Assembly: GCF_007830035.1 (NCBI RefSeq) | Contig: NZ_VLKN01000004.1 | Coordinates: forward strand, 1-64,000 | Reading direction: 5' to 3' | DNA: 64,000 nucleotides | DNA from: Luteimonas cucumeris | GTDB lineage: Bacteria > Pseudomonadota > Gammaproteobacteria > Xanthomonadales > Xanthomonadaceae | Shown here: positions 19,128-27,987 of the stretch, one piece after another | How the letters are laid out: each line of letters begins with the position of its first letter | Position numbering within the stretch: the first letter of the stretch is position 1 | Notes under the pieces: generated by a model | Told to the model about the DNA's origin: nothing | The model's input: the letters and a program-made list of their open reading frames with translations, nothing else | Databases searched by the model: none | Translations under genes and position numbers: made by a program

Positions 19128-21476
19128 CTAGAACCGGTAGTCGACTTCCAGCCCGATGGTGCGTGGCCGGATCGGCGCCCCGACCTGGAAAGGCACTTCA
19201 TTGGTCAGCGCATTGGTCTTGTCGGCAATCGTCTGGTAGGCGCGCTCGTCCGTGGCGTTCTTCATGTAGGCGCGGATCGACCATTGGTCGTTCGAGATGC
19301 CGGCATACAGGTCCAGCGATATGTAGCTGCCCAGCATGATCGGCGGCGTGATCGTGTCAGACACCACGACCGGGGGCGTGGTGGTGGTCGTGATGACCTG
19401 GCGTTCGCTGGTCGCGGTCGGACGACCATCCACCCAGCGCAGGCCAGCGCCTACGTTGCCCGACCAGTTGCCGCTCATCGGAATGTAATAGTCCGCGGTC
19501 GCCGACCAGGAGGTCTTGGGGATATAGGGCAGGACGTCGCCCTCCAGGCCATTGTTGAGCTGGACCGTGACTGGCCCCGAAGGGATGAACAGCGGCGGCA
19601 AATCCTCGCTCAACGTCGCATCGGTGTAGTTGCCGTTGAAGCCCAGTTGCAGGTTGGACGTGGCATTGAACAGCAGGGAAAACTCCAGGCCCTGGCTCCT
19701 GGCCTTGCCGCCGTTGGCGAGCCCGGAATTGCCGTTGAAGAACGTGATGATCTGGATGTCCTGCCAGTCGATGCGGTAGGCCGCCACGTCGAGTTGCAGC
19801 CGGTTGCCGGCGAACAGCGCCTTCATGCCCAGCTCGTAGCTGGTCAGGGTGGACGAATCCACCGACGGCGGGATGCCGGGAAGTACCACGTTCGGGCCAC
19901 CTGGCTGGTAACCGGTCGCGATCTTGCCGTACAGCAGCGTGTCTTCGGTCAGCTGGAACTGCGGGCTCAGGCTCCAGTTGAAAACGTTCTCGCTGGAAGT
20001 GTTCGATGTCGTCTCGATCGGCAGCAGGAGACCCTCGGTCACGTTCTGACTGAAGTTCTGGTCGTTCTCCGCATAACGCACGCCGGCGCCCAGCTTGAAC
20101 TTGTCGGTGAAGTGGTAGGAGACATTGGCGAACACCGCGGTCTCCTTGTAGTCGGTCGGCAGCGTCAGATAGGCCAGCGTGCCCGCAATGGCATCAAAAG
20201 GCGCGGGCAAGGCGCTGCCATCCAGTTGGCGCAGCGCGATGAACTGGCTGTTGTCGCCCTCTTCCTTGGTATAGAACGCGCCGACCAGCCATTCGAAGGG
20301 CGACCCGGACTTCGAGGTCAGCCGGAATTCCTGGGTGGTCTTCTTCAGCGACAGCATGTTGTCGAAAAACGAACTGCCCGGATCGGGCAGGCCCAGCCCC
20401 AGGTTGGTGAACTGGCCGTATTCGACGGTCGTGTCCTGGCGGATGAACGCGCTGGTATCCGAGTAGCCCGTCGCCGAGGTGAAGTCGGCCCAGCCCAGGT
20501 CCCAGTCCACGGTCGCCGCGTAGTAGTCGATGTCCCTGCTGTACAGCTCGTCGTTCCAGATGCGGTTGCTCAGGTCGCGATCGAGCTCCCTGCCGGTGAC
20601 CGGGTCGAGTGCGACGTAGGCGTTGTTGTCGGTGTCGGCGGTCTGCCGCATCGCGGACAGCTTCAGGCTGACATCGTCGCCCTGCCATAGCAGCGCGGCG
20701 CGCGCGCTGGTCTGGACGCCATCGTTGATGTCCTCTTCGCCATTGACGGCGTTGTCGATGTAGCCCGGAATCTCGTTGCGCGTGTAGCTCAGGCGCAGGC
20801 CGAGTCGATCCTTCGTGATCGGCAGGTTGGCTCCGAAGCGGACCGTGTTGCCGGTCTCGCCGTCGGCAACGCTCGACAGGCCGGCACCGATACGGAATTC
20901 GGTCTCGTCCAGGTCGGGTTCGCGCGTGACGTACTTGAGCAGGCCACCCATCGAACCTGCGCCATATAGCGTGCCTTGCGGGCCGCGCAGGACTTCGACG
21001 CGCTGGATGTCATAGGGCAGCAGGTCCAGCGTCAGTTGCGTCGCGCGCTGGTAGAGGCCGCTGGAACCCACCGGCGTCTCGTCGATGTAGGTGCCGATGG
21101 TGGAGCCCGACGACAGCGGGGCGATGCCGCGCATCGACACCGCGGTCTTCCCGGGGGAGCCTAACGACACCACCTGGAAGCCGGGGATGTAGTCGGCGTA
21201 GTCGCTGAGTTGGGTCGCATTGATTTTTTCGAGTTGTTCGCCAGCGACCACGCTGATCGAGGAGGCGACCCTGTTGATGTTCTCCTCGCGCTTGTCCGCG
21301 GTGACCACCACGCCGCCCAGGGTGGTAACCCGGTTGGCCGGCTTGTCCGCTGCCTCGCTGTCTGCCTGCGCCTGTTGCGCCAGGGCGACCGGGGGTGCTG
21401 CGAACCAGAGAATGCCCGCAATGGCGGCGACCAGCGGCATGGGGCGGAGCCGTTGCACTGAAGTGAGCGTACGCAT
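19128..21476 (-). CDS. TonB-dependent outer-membrane receptor of the catabolic island
   Basis: 782 residues from the ATG at 21476 (GGGAGA upstream; the two earlier Met codons lack one). Signal peptide to about PPVALAQQ. The plug domain (GGVVVTADKREENINRVASSISVV; GSPGKTAVSMRGIAPLSSGSTIGTYIDE; RVEVLRGPQGTLYGAGSMGGLLKYVT) is typical, followed by the barrel ending in GLEVDYRF with terminal Phe. It probably imports the peptide or N-acyl compound that the island degrades. It heads the operon receptor-dgcN-ykvI and has a clear promoter/operator at about 21559-21594. Confidence 0.94.
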   Translation of the reverse strand: MRTLTSVQRLRPMPLVAAIAGILWFAAPPVALAQQAQADSEAADKPANRVTTLGGVVVTADKREENINRVASSISVVAGEQLEKINATQLSDYADYIPGFQVVSLGSPGKTAVSMRGIAPLSSGSTIGTYIDETPVGSSGLYQRATQLTLDLLPYDIQRVEVLRGPQGTLYGAGSMGGLLKYVTREPDLDETEFRIGAGLSSVADGETGNTVRFGANLPITKDRLGLRLSYTRNEIPGYIDNAVNGEEDINDGVQTSARAALLWQGDDVSLKLSAMRQTADTDNNAYVALDPVTGRELDRDLSNRIWNDELYSRDIDYYAATVDWDLGWADFTSATGYSDTSAFIRQDTTVEYGQFTNLGLGLPDPGSSFFDNMLSLKKTTQEFRLTSKSGSPFEWLVGAFYTKEEGDNSQFIALRQLDGSALPAPFDAIAGTLAYLTLPTDYKETAVFANVSYHFTDKFKLGAGVRYAENDQNFSQNVTEGLLLPIETTSNTSSENVFNWSLSPQFQLTEDTLLYGKIATGYQPGGPNVVLPGIPPSVDSSTLTSYELGMKALFAGNRLQLDVAAYRIDWQDIQIITFFNGNSGLANGGKARSQGLEFSLLFNATSNLQLGFNGNYTDATLSEDLPPLFIPSGPVTVQLNNGLEGDVLPYIPKTSWSATADYYIPMSGNWSGNVGAGLRWVDGRPTATSERQVITTTTTPPVVVSDTITPPIMLGSYISLDLYAGISNDQWSIRAYMKNATDERAYQTIADKTNALTNEVPFQVGAPIRPRTIGLEVDYRF

Positions 21477-21558
21477 GCCATTTCTCCCGGTGAATTGCAT
21501 GTGTGTGATCGACCGTCTGGAACGCGGCACGAATGCCTGATCGTCAATATATTCCCCT

Positions 21559-21594
21559 ATCAGGAGATAATGATCCTGATTGGAGAAATGTCAA
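21559..21594 (-). promoter_or_regulatory. Promoter with overlapping palindromic operator for the island receptor gene
   Basis: On the minus strand: -35 TTGACA (21594-21589), 17-base spacer, -10 ATTATC (21571-21566). The arms ATCAGGA and TCCTGAT (plus strand 21559-21565 and 21574-21580) form a palindrome with an 8-base spacer that covers the -10. The -35, spacer core and -10 nearly repeat those at 27850-27878. Predicted transcription start is about 80 bases before the ATG. Confidence 0.7.
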
Positions 21595-21625
21595 TTTGCG
21601 CAGCAGCAATCCGCCCGTAGCGGCC

Positions 21626-23347
21626 TCAGCGCGCCGGCGCAGGCTTGGCGGTATTCCCGCGCCAGCCCGGACCGCGCACCACGCGTCCCGGCTTGGCGCC
21701 GGTGTGCTCGCCGCCGCGGAGCACCTGGACGCCGTTGACGAATACCTCGTCGACGCCCGTGGCATAGCGCCGCGGTGCCTCGAAAGTGGCGTGGTCGGCG
21801 ATCGTGGCCGGATCGAACACGACGATGTCGGCATGGCAGCCGACCTCAAGACAACCCCGATCCTTCAGCTTCCAGTTGCTCGCCGGCAGTCCGGTGAGGC
21901 GGTGGATCGCTTCTTCAAGCGGCATCAGCTTGCGGTCACGCACGTAGTGCCCCAGGAAACGCGCGAAGTTGCCGTAGGCGCGCGGATGCGTACTGGATTC
22001 CAGGAACACGCCCTCGGCCGCGGACGATTCCGCGTCGGAACCGAGGCTGGTCCAGGGCTGTTTCAGGCCAAGCTCGACATTGGTCTCGCTCATCAGGAAG
22101 TACGCAGTGCCGACCGACGAGTCGTCCTCGATGATCAGGTCGAGCATCGTGTCTTCCGGCGAGGTACCACGCTGCCTGGCGACTTCGGCCAGACTTTTGC
22201 CGGTCAGCGGCTTGAGCTTGTCGCTCTTGAACCCGATCAGCAGCACGCGCTCGTTGGAGCCGGTGAGCAGGCGAATGTTCTCCCAGGCATTGTCGAGCGA
22301 CTTCATCTCCGCGATCACGCGGCGTCGCGTTTCCGGTTCCTTCAGCCGCGCGACCATTGCCTCGTGGCCGCCGGCCTGCACCCAGGGCGGCAAGCCCGCC
22401 GTCAGTCCGGTGGCACCGGCGGTGTACGCATACATGTCGGCACTGACCTGCAGGCCTTCGGCGCGCGCCGCATTGATCCGCTCGATCGCCTGCGCCATCT
22501 TCGGCCAGTTGCGTTCGCCGGCGGCCTTGAGGTGGTAGGCCTCCGCGCGCTGGCCGGTGGCGCGGGCGATGGCGATGGTTTCATCGAGCGCCTCGAGAAA
22601 GCGGTCGGCTTCGCTGCGCATGTGCGCGATGTAGCCACCGCCAGATTCGGCTGCCGCCTGTGCCAGTGCCACCAGTTCCGGCGGCTCGGCGAAGAATGCC
22701 GGTGGATAGATCAGCGACGCGCCGACGCCAAGCGCACCTTCGCGCATGGCTTCACGCACCAGCTCCTGCATGCGCGCCAGCTGCTGCGGATCGGGATCGA
22801 CGTCTCCTTCGCCCAGTTCGTGGATGCGCACGCTGGTGGCACCGACGAATGAAGCGACGTTGGGCGTGATGCCACGGCGTTCCAGATGCTCGAGATATCC
22901 GCCAAGCGTGCTCCATTCGATCGGATACTTGAGATCGCCCTGCTGTTTCAGCGAATCCGCCTTCATTTTCGAGTTCAGCGGCCCCATCGACCAGCCTTCG
23001 CCGAAGATCTCCAGGGTCACGCCCTGCTTCGTGTCGCTGATGCCGCGGCCGTCGACGATCAGCGATTCGGTCGCCCAGCTGAGCACGTTGATGAAACCCG
23101 GTGCCACCGCACGACCTGCCGCATCCACGGTCTGCACGGCAGTGGCGTCGCTGCCCGGCAGCAGCAGCGCGACGATGCGGTCGCCACGCACGGCCACATC
23201 GACCTGGCGCGGCGCGGCGCCACTGCCGTCATGCACCATGCCATTGCGGATCAGCAGATCGTAGCGCTCGTCGGCGGCGTGCGACGACATGGTCACGCAG
23301 ACCATCAACGCGAACGTGGCCAGGACAGTGGCGGGTCGTTGCATCAT
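21626..23347 (-). CDS. N-acyl-D-amino-acid deacylase-like amidohydrolase, secreted, variant metal site
   Basis: 573 residues from the ATG at 23347, which overlaps the transporter stop by four bases. Signal peptide ends at SSHA. Amidohydrolase fold of the D-aminoacylase family: HMRSE (His242), EAYHLKAAG (His272) and GSDAES (Asp438) are present. The first-strand HxH metal pair expected after APGFI is replaced by NVLSWAT (86-93), and the usual Cys position in QGVTLEIFGEGWS carries no Cys. This may be a natural one-metal subfamily rather than a dead enzyme. Probable role: removing acyl or aminoacyl groups from D-amino acids in the periplasm. Last gene of the hydrolase-dgcA-POT-deacylase operon. 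Confidence 0.85.
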   Translation of the reverse strand: MMQRPATVLATFALMVCVTMSSHAADERYDLLIRNGMVHDGSGAAPRQVDVAVRGDRIVALLLPGSDATAVQTVDAAGRAVAPGFINVLSWATESLIVDGRGISDTKQGVTLEIFGEGWSMGPLNSKMKADSLKQQGDLKYPIEWSTLGGYLEHLERRGITPNVASFVGATSVRIHELGEGDVDPDPQQLARMQELVREAMREGALGVGASLIYPPAFFAEPPELVALAQAAAESGGGYIAHMRSEADRFLEALDETIAIARATGQRAEAYHLKAAGERNWPKMAQAIERINAARAEGLQVSADMYAYTAGATGLTAGLPPWVQAGGHEAMVARLKEPETRRRVIAEMKSLDNAWENIRLLTGSNERVLLIGFKSDKLKPLTGKSLAEVARQRGTSPEDTMLDLIIEDDSSVGTAYFLMSETNVELGLKQPWTSLGSDAESSAAEGVFLESSTHPRAYGNFARFLGHYVRDRKLMPLEEAIHRLTGLPASNWKLKDRGCLEVGCHADIVVFDPATIADHATFEAPRRYATGVDEVFVNGVQVLRGGEHTGAKPGRVVRGPGWRGNTAKPAPAR

Positions 23348-24660
23348 CGTTCTCCCTGAGTGATGTCGGAGGCCGCTGCCGCGGCAGTGAGCGGACGTTC
23401 CAGCAGCCGCAGTCCGACCGCCGCCAGCACGGCCAGGACTGCGAGCAGGCTGAAGAACGCGGGTGGATCGATGCGGCTCCACAGGGTGCCCACGATGCCC
23501 GCCAGCAGGCTGCCGCTGAACACCGCCAGGAACCACGACGCGACCGTGGTCGCGCCGAGTCGCGGTGGCGCGAGCCGCGCGAACAAGCCAAGGCCGGTAG
23601 GCAGGATGTAGAGCTCGCCGAATGTCAGCACGACGAAGAACGCGACCAGCCACAGCCAGCTCGCTCCGCCACTTCCGGACAACGCGGCGACGCCGGCGAG
23701 CAGCAGGTACGCGGCCGCCACGATCAGCGCGCCCATGGCCATCTTCCGCGCCGGTGGCAGGTCGCGTCCCGTGTCTGCGCGTCGACGCCAATGGGCGAGC
23801 AGCAGCGGCGTCATCGCGATCACCAGCAAGGGATTCAGCGACAGGAACCAGGTCATCGGGATCGAGAACGTACCTACAACGCGATCGACGCCGACATCGG
23901 TCCACAACGGCAGCGTGTTGCCGATCTGTTCGTAGGCGCCACGGAATATGGTGACGGCGATGCCGACGCCCAGGAGCAACAGCCAGACCCGCGATGTCCG
24001 GTGCCCGGATGTTTCGCCGATGCTGGCCGCGGGATTCTTTTTCGCCGGTTCCGCCGGCAGGTAGCGCTGGCCCACGAGGTAGATCAGCAGGCCGATGAAC
24101 ATGCCGACGCCGGCAGCGCCGAAACCGTAATGCCAGCCATAGAGCTCGCCCAACGTCCCGCACACCAGAGGCGCCAGGAAACCGCCGACGTTGATGCCGA
24201 CGTAGTAGACGTTGTAGGCACGTCCGCGCCTCGCATCGCCGGGACGATAGAGGTCGTTGATCTGGCTGGGCAGGCTGGGCAGGAACAGGCCGTTGCCCAG
24301 TGCGATCGTGGCCAGCGCCACGAAGAACAAGGGCTCGAACGCCATCATGAAATGGCCGACGGCCATCACGCTGGCGCCGATCACCACCGCGCGGCGCTTG
24401 CCCAGCCAGCGATCGGCGATCACGCCGCCCAGGATCGGCGTGAAATACGCCATCGCCGTGTAGGTGCCGTAGATGAGCGACGACTTCTCCTGCGCGAACA
24501 GCAACTGCTTGGTCATGTAATAGACCAGCAGCGTGCGCATTCCGTAGTAGGAGAAGATCTCCCACATCTGGGTCAGGAACAGGATGGTCAGTCCGCGCGG
24601 TTGGCCGAACCACGCCTTCTCGTGCAGCGCATCCGGACCCGCTGCGGTCACGTCGCTCAT
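23344..24660 (-). CDS. POT/PTR2-family peptide transporter-like MFS protein
   Basis: 438 residues, about twelve helices. Starts at the ATG at 24660, overlapping the DgcA-like stop (ATGA), and ends overlapping the deacylase start. The POT signature region reads QMWEIFSYYG (31-40): Glu34, Phe and the two Tyr of the ExxERFxYY motif are kept, but the first Glu is Gln31 and the Arg is Ile35. Other POT features are GGVIADRWLGKRRAVVIGA and the YNVYYVGINVGGF segment. Likely moves di- or tripeptides across the inner membrane; the altered motif suggests different proton coupling or substrate (inference). Confidence 0.88.
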   Translation of the reverse strand: MSDVTAAGPDALHEKAWFGQPRGLTILFLTQMWEIFSYYGMRTLLVYYMTKQLLFAQEKSSLIYGTYTAMAYFTPILGGVIADRWLGKRRAVVIGASVMAVGHFMMAFEPLFFVALATIALGNGLFLPSLPSQINDLYRPGDARRGRAYNVYYVGINVGGFLAPLVCGTLGELYGWHYGFGAAGVGMFIGLLIYLVGQRYLPAEPAKKNPAASIGETSGHRTSRVWLLLLGVGIAVTIFRGAYEQIGNTLPLWTDVGVDRVVGTFSIPMTWFLSLNPLLVIAMTPLLLAHWRRRADTGRDLPPARKMAMGALIVAAAYLLLAGVAALSGSGGASWLWLVAFFVVLTFGELYILPTGLGLFARLAPPRLGATTVASWFLAVFSGSLLAGIVGTLWSRIDPPAFFSLLAVLAVLAAVGLRLLERPLTAAAAASDITQGER

Positions 24661-25679
24661 GCCGCGGCGGACGTCCGGCTACCCCATACCGCGTCATCGC
24701 ACGACACCATCCCGTCCGCGTACACCACGCCGGGCACGTGATCGCTGGCAAGGAACAATGGCCCGTCCAGGTCGACCACGTCGCATTGCTGGCCGAGCAC
24801 GAATGCAGGTGCCATCGCCCAGCTGGTGCCGAGCATGTTGCCCACCATCACCTTCAGGCCCAGCGCGCGCGCGCGTTCCGCGATCAGCAGGCCCTCGGTC
24901 AGGCCGCCGCATTTGTCCAGCTTGATGTTGACCACGTCGAAGCGCCCGACCAGTGCCTCGACCTCGTCGAGCCCCTGCACGCTTTCGTCTGCGGCAATCG
25001 GGATGACATGGTCGATCCCGTCGAGCTCGGCCTCGCGACCGCGCGCGCAGGGTTGCTCGAGCAGCGCCACTCGGGCATCGACCAGTGCCGGAAGCAGTCG
25101 CTGCAGCGTATCGATGACGTAACCCTGATTGGCATCCACGCCCAGCCACACGTCCGGTCGCTCCGCGCGAACCGCCCTGACACGGGCGATATCGAGGTCC
25201 ACCTCACCGGTCAGCTTGAGCTTGATCGCGCGTGCCTGTGCATAGTTCCGCGCCCCCGCCGCCATGACTTCCGGCGTGTCGGCGCCCACCGTGAACGTGG
25301 TCAGCAGTGGCTTGGGAGAATTGATACCGGCAAGTTGCCATACCGTGCTGCCGGCACGCCGCGACTCCAGCTCCCACAAGGCGCAATCGAGCGCATTGCG
25401 GGCCCCACCCGGCGGTAGCAGCGTACGCAGGGCCTGGCGATCGATGCCGGCTTCGATGGCATCGCGATGCGATTCCAGCGTGGCGAGCATGGCCGCGGGC
25501 GTGTCCTGCAGGTAATACACGCCTGACGCCTCGCCGCGTCCAACGTGCGCACCATCGCGCAGGGTGACCAGCGTCGCCAGCGGATCCTGGAACATGTAAC
25601 CGGTGATGCGGAAAGGCGCCTTCATCCGCAGTGGTTCGTTGCGGACATCCAGCTCGATACGGGAATGCGCAGGGCCCAC
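24657..25679 (-). CDS. dgcA: Enolase-superfamily epimerase/racemase, DgcA-like (N-acetyl-D-glutamate racemase or dipeptide epimerase)
   Basis: 340 residues. Muconate-lactonising-subgroup enolase: catalytic Lys153-x-Lys155 (AIKLKLTG), metal ligands Asp182 (GVDANQGY), Glu208 (LLEQPC) and Asp231 (AADES), and general-base Lys253-x-x-Lys256 (NIKLDKCGG). The first ATG is used because RIELDVRNEPLRMKAPFRITG is the usual capping-domain start. Two readings fit: N-acetyl-D-glutamate racemase (DgcA), supported by the DgcN-like gene nearby, or L-Ala-D/L-Glu epimerase of muropeptide recycling. Overlaps the transporter start by four bases. Confidence 0.85.
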   Translation of the reverse strand: MGPAHSRIELDVRNEPLRMKAPFRITGYMFQDPLATLVTLRDGAHVGRGEASGVYYLQDTPAAMLATLESHRDAIEAGIDRQALRTLLPPGGARNALDCALWELESRRAGSTVWQLAGINSPKPLLTTFTVGADTPEVMAAGARNYAQARAIKLKLTGEVDLDIARVRAVRAERPDVWLGVDANQGYVIDTLQRLLPALVDARVALLEQPCARGREAELDGIDHVIPIAADESVQGLDEVEALVGRFDVVNIKLDKCGGLTEGLLIAERARALGLKVMVGNMLGTSWAMAPAFVLGQQCDVVDLDGPLFLASDHVPGVVYADGMVSCDDAVWGSRTSAAA

Positions 25680-25742
25680 GCGTCGCTCCAGCTGCGTTGA
25701 GTGACGCAGCGACCCACGGTGCGGGCCGCTGCGATGCGGGCA

Positions 25743-27755
25743 TCAGTAATTCGCGCTGAAGCCGACGATCCGGAACACGATGCCGAAGTACAGGACCAAC
25801 AGGCAGGACAGCGCCAGCAGCACGCTCCAGACCTTGGCAAGGCGACGGCGGTTGCTGCGCAGTACCACCCAGGCGTTCCACACCGAGATCACCGCGCCAG
25901 CCACGAACGCCAGCAGTGCGAAGATGCGTACCAGACGCACCCAGATGTCGCCGCTCGCGCTCATCAGGCTGTAGTCGTTCATCAACATTCCGATCAGGAC
26001 ACCGCCGGCAAGCAGTCCCAGCAATACCAGCGCCGCCGCGATGCGCACCAGTCGGTGCATCCGCGCGTCGTTGCCGCTCAGACCGTAGGCCACGCCATAG
26101 CGGCGGCGGACCAGCGCCGCGATGGGCCATGCCAGGGTCGACAGCAGCAACACGACGAACGCAGCGCCCAGTGCCGGCGTCAGCCAGCCGGACGATGCCC
26201 AGCTCGGGACGCGGTCGAACACCATGAACGCCGAGAACGGCTCGACGCCGAAACGCACCACGCGCCCATCCTCCACACGGGCTGCAAGGCGATCGGCACC
26301 CGCCACGTCGCGCCACACGAACGGCGCGATCTCGCGCCACTTGATCGGCTGGCCGTTGAGTCCCTTCAGACCCGACACGGTGATGGTGCCGTCCTCACCG
26401 GGCACCACCTTCATCTGTCCGGCCAGATTGAGCGCGGACAGGAACGAGGTGTGCGAGCGGCGGCTGTTCTGGTAGCGACCGGCGATCATGCCGGCATGCT
26501 CCTTGGCGGTAGCCGCGTCGACCTTGCCTTCCGGGATCGGTCCTGGCATGTAGCGGTCGGCGAACTGCTCGAATAGTGCGGTGCGCAGCGGGCCCACAGC
26601 GCCTTCCCGGCCGGCGCTGTTGAACGATACGAACAGGCCCACGCCATCGTCGAGGAACAGGTGCAGATCGCTATGGAACCACTGTGTGTCACCGGCATGC
26701 GCGATCACGCGATGACCGTTGATGTTCGCTTCGTAGAAGCCGAGCATCATGCGATGCAACGGTTCGAGCAGGGTCAGCGCGGTGTCGTGCATCTTCGTCG
26801 CGGTATCGGCCTGCAGGATGCGGCCGGAGCCATAGGCGCCCTTGTTCAGGTGCGCGATCATGAAGCGCCCCATGTCGCCGCCACTGGCAGCCATCGAACC
26901 CGCGGGTGCCATGCCGACCAGCTCGTAGGCCTGCGCCTTGTCCGAGCCGGACTTGTAGCCATTCGACATGTACGGCTTGAACTTCTCGGGCAGCGGCTGG
27001 CGGAATGTCGAACGGGTCATGCCCAGCGGTGCGAAGATGTTGCGCTCGATGTAGTCGTCGAATGACATGCCCGAGACGCGCTGCACGATGTAACCCGCCA
27101 GTGAAGTCGCGTAATTGGAATAGGCCGGCGTAGTGCCTCCTTCGTACACCCGCGTCGGGATCCAGTGCTTCACCGACTCTTCGATGGAAGCCAGCGCGGC
27201 CGGGTCATCGAGGATCAGCCCACGCGCGGTTTCCTCGAAGCCGGCGGTGTGCGTCATCACCTGGCGCAGCGTGACCGGCTTGCCGTCGCGTGGCGGGATC
27301 TTGAAATCGAGGTAGGCGTTGACGTCCTCGTCGAGATCGAGCTTGCCCTGCTCGACCAGTTGCATCACTGCCGTCCACGTGAGCAATTTGGAGACGGAAC
27401 CGGGACGGAACATTGTGTTTTCGCCATCGACCGGCTTGCGCGCGGCGACATCGGCGTAACCAAACCCCTTCTGCAGCAGGATCTGCCCGTCCTTTACCAC
27501 CACGACCACGGCGCCTGGAATGTCTCCACGCTCCAGCGCGTAGGGCATGAAGCCATCCAGCCACGACTCGAGGTCGGTTCGAGTCAGGGACGGCGCGGCG
27601 CCGGCAGGCACGTCCGTCGTCGATGCGGGCGCCTGCGCCGCAACAGCCGGCGGCGTGACCGGCTTCGCTGGACGAAGGTCCTGGCCTTCCTGAGCGGCGG
27701 CAGGAAATGCGAGGAAGATACCCAGAAGACCCGCCAAGACAGCATTCACACGCAT
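25743..27755 (-). CDS. Beta-lactamase-fold serine hydrolase with C-terminal four-helix membrane domain
   Basis: 670 residues from the ATG at 27755 (GGGGAGAC upstream). Signal peptide to about AAAQ. Catalytic domain about 55-430 with Ser120-x-x-Lys123 (SVSK) and Tyr212-x-Asn214 (YSN). After a beta-rich linker, about 530-670 has four hydrophobic helices (LTPALGAAFVVLLLSTLAWP; LVRIAAALVLLGLLAGGVL; IFALLAFVAGAVISVW; VLLALSCLLVLYFGIVF). It is therefore a periplasmic hydrolase tethered to the inner membrane. First gene of the hydrolase-dgcA-POT-deacylase operon; probable D-aminopeptidase or D-esterase. Confidence 0.9.
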   Translation of the reverse strand: MRVNAVLAGLLGIFLAFPAAAQEGQDLRPAKPVTPPAVAAQAPASTTDVPAGAAPSLTRTDLESWLDGFMPYALERGDIPGAVVVVVKDGQILLQKGFGYADVAARKPVDGENTMFRPGSVSKLLTWTAVMQLVEQGKLDLDEDVNAYLDFKIPPRDGKPVTLRQVMTHTAGFEETARGLILDDPAALASIEESVKHWIPTRVYEGGTTPAYSNYATSLAGYIVQRVSGMSFDDYIERNIFAPLGMTRSTFRQPLPEKFKPYMSNGYKSGSDKAQAYELVGMAPAGSMAASGGDMGRFMIAHLNKGAYGSGRILQADTATKMHDTALTLLEPLHRMMLGFYEANINGHRVIAHAGDTQWFHSDLHLFLDDGVGLFVSFNSAGREGAVGPLRTALFEQFADRYMPGPIPEGKVDAATAKEHAGMIAGRYQNSRRSHTSFLSALNLAGQMKVVPGEDGTITVSGLKGLNGQPIKWREIAPFVWRDVAGADRLAARVEDGRVVRFGVEPFSAFMVFDRVPSWASSGWLTPALGAAFVVLLLSTLAWPIAALVRRRYGVAYGLSGNDARMHRLVRIAAALVLLGLLAGGVLIGMLMNDYSLMSASGDIWVRLVRIFALLAFVAGAVISVWNAWVVLRSNRRRLAKVWSVLLALSCLLVLYFGIVFRIVGFSANY

Positions 27756-27849
27756 CGATTCGTCTCCCCAAATCTCGTTTTGCGGCGATGACCGGATCGG
27801 GCGCTGCGGGCCGCAGCGATCTTCACGCGGACAGGATTGTCTGTTTCGC

Positions 27850-27878
27850 AATAATGATCCTGATCAGAGAATTGTCAA
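27850..27878 (-). promoter_or_regulatory. Promoter/operator of the hydrolase-dgcA-POT-deacylase operon
   Basis: On the minus strand: -35 TTGACA (27878-27873), 17-base spacer, -10 ATTATT (27855-27850). The spacer and -10 share ATCAGGATCATTAT with the receptor promoter at 21566-21594, and the -35 and spacing are identical. A TGATCA palindrome lies in the spacer. It sits in the gap to the divergent XRE-cupin gene, the natural candidate regulator. Confidence 0.7.
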
Positions 27879-27987
27879 CCCATGATGGTCAATCCGGTCC
27901 CGGCGCGGGATCATGTGCAGATCGTCCGTACTGCGGCCGGCAAAGGGTGCCGACCCGCGATCACTGCCCCCAGGAGCTCGCAACGAG

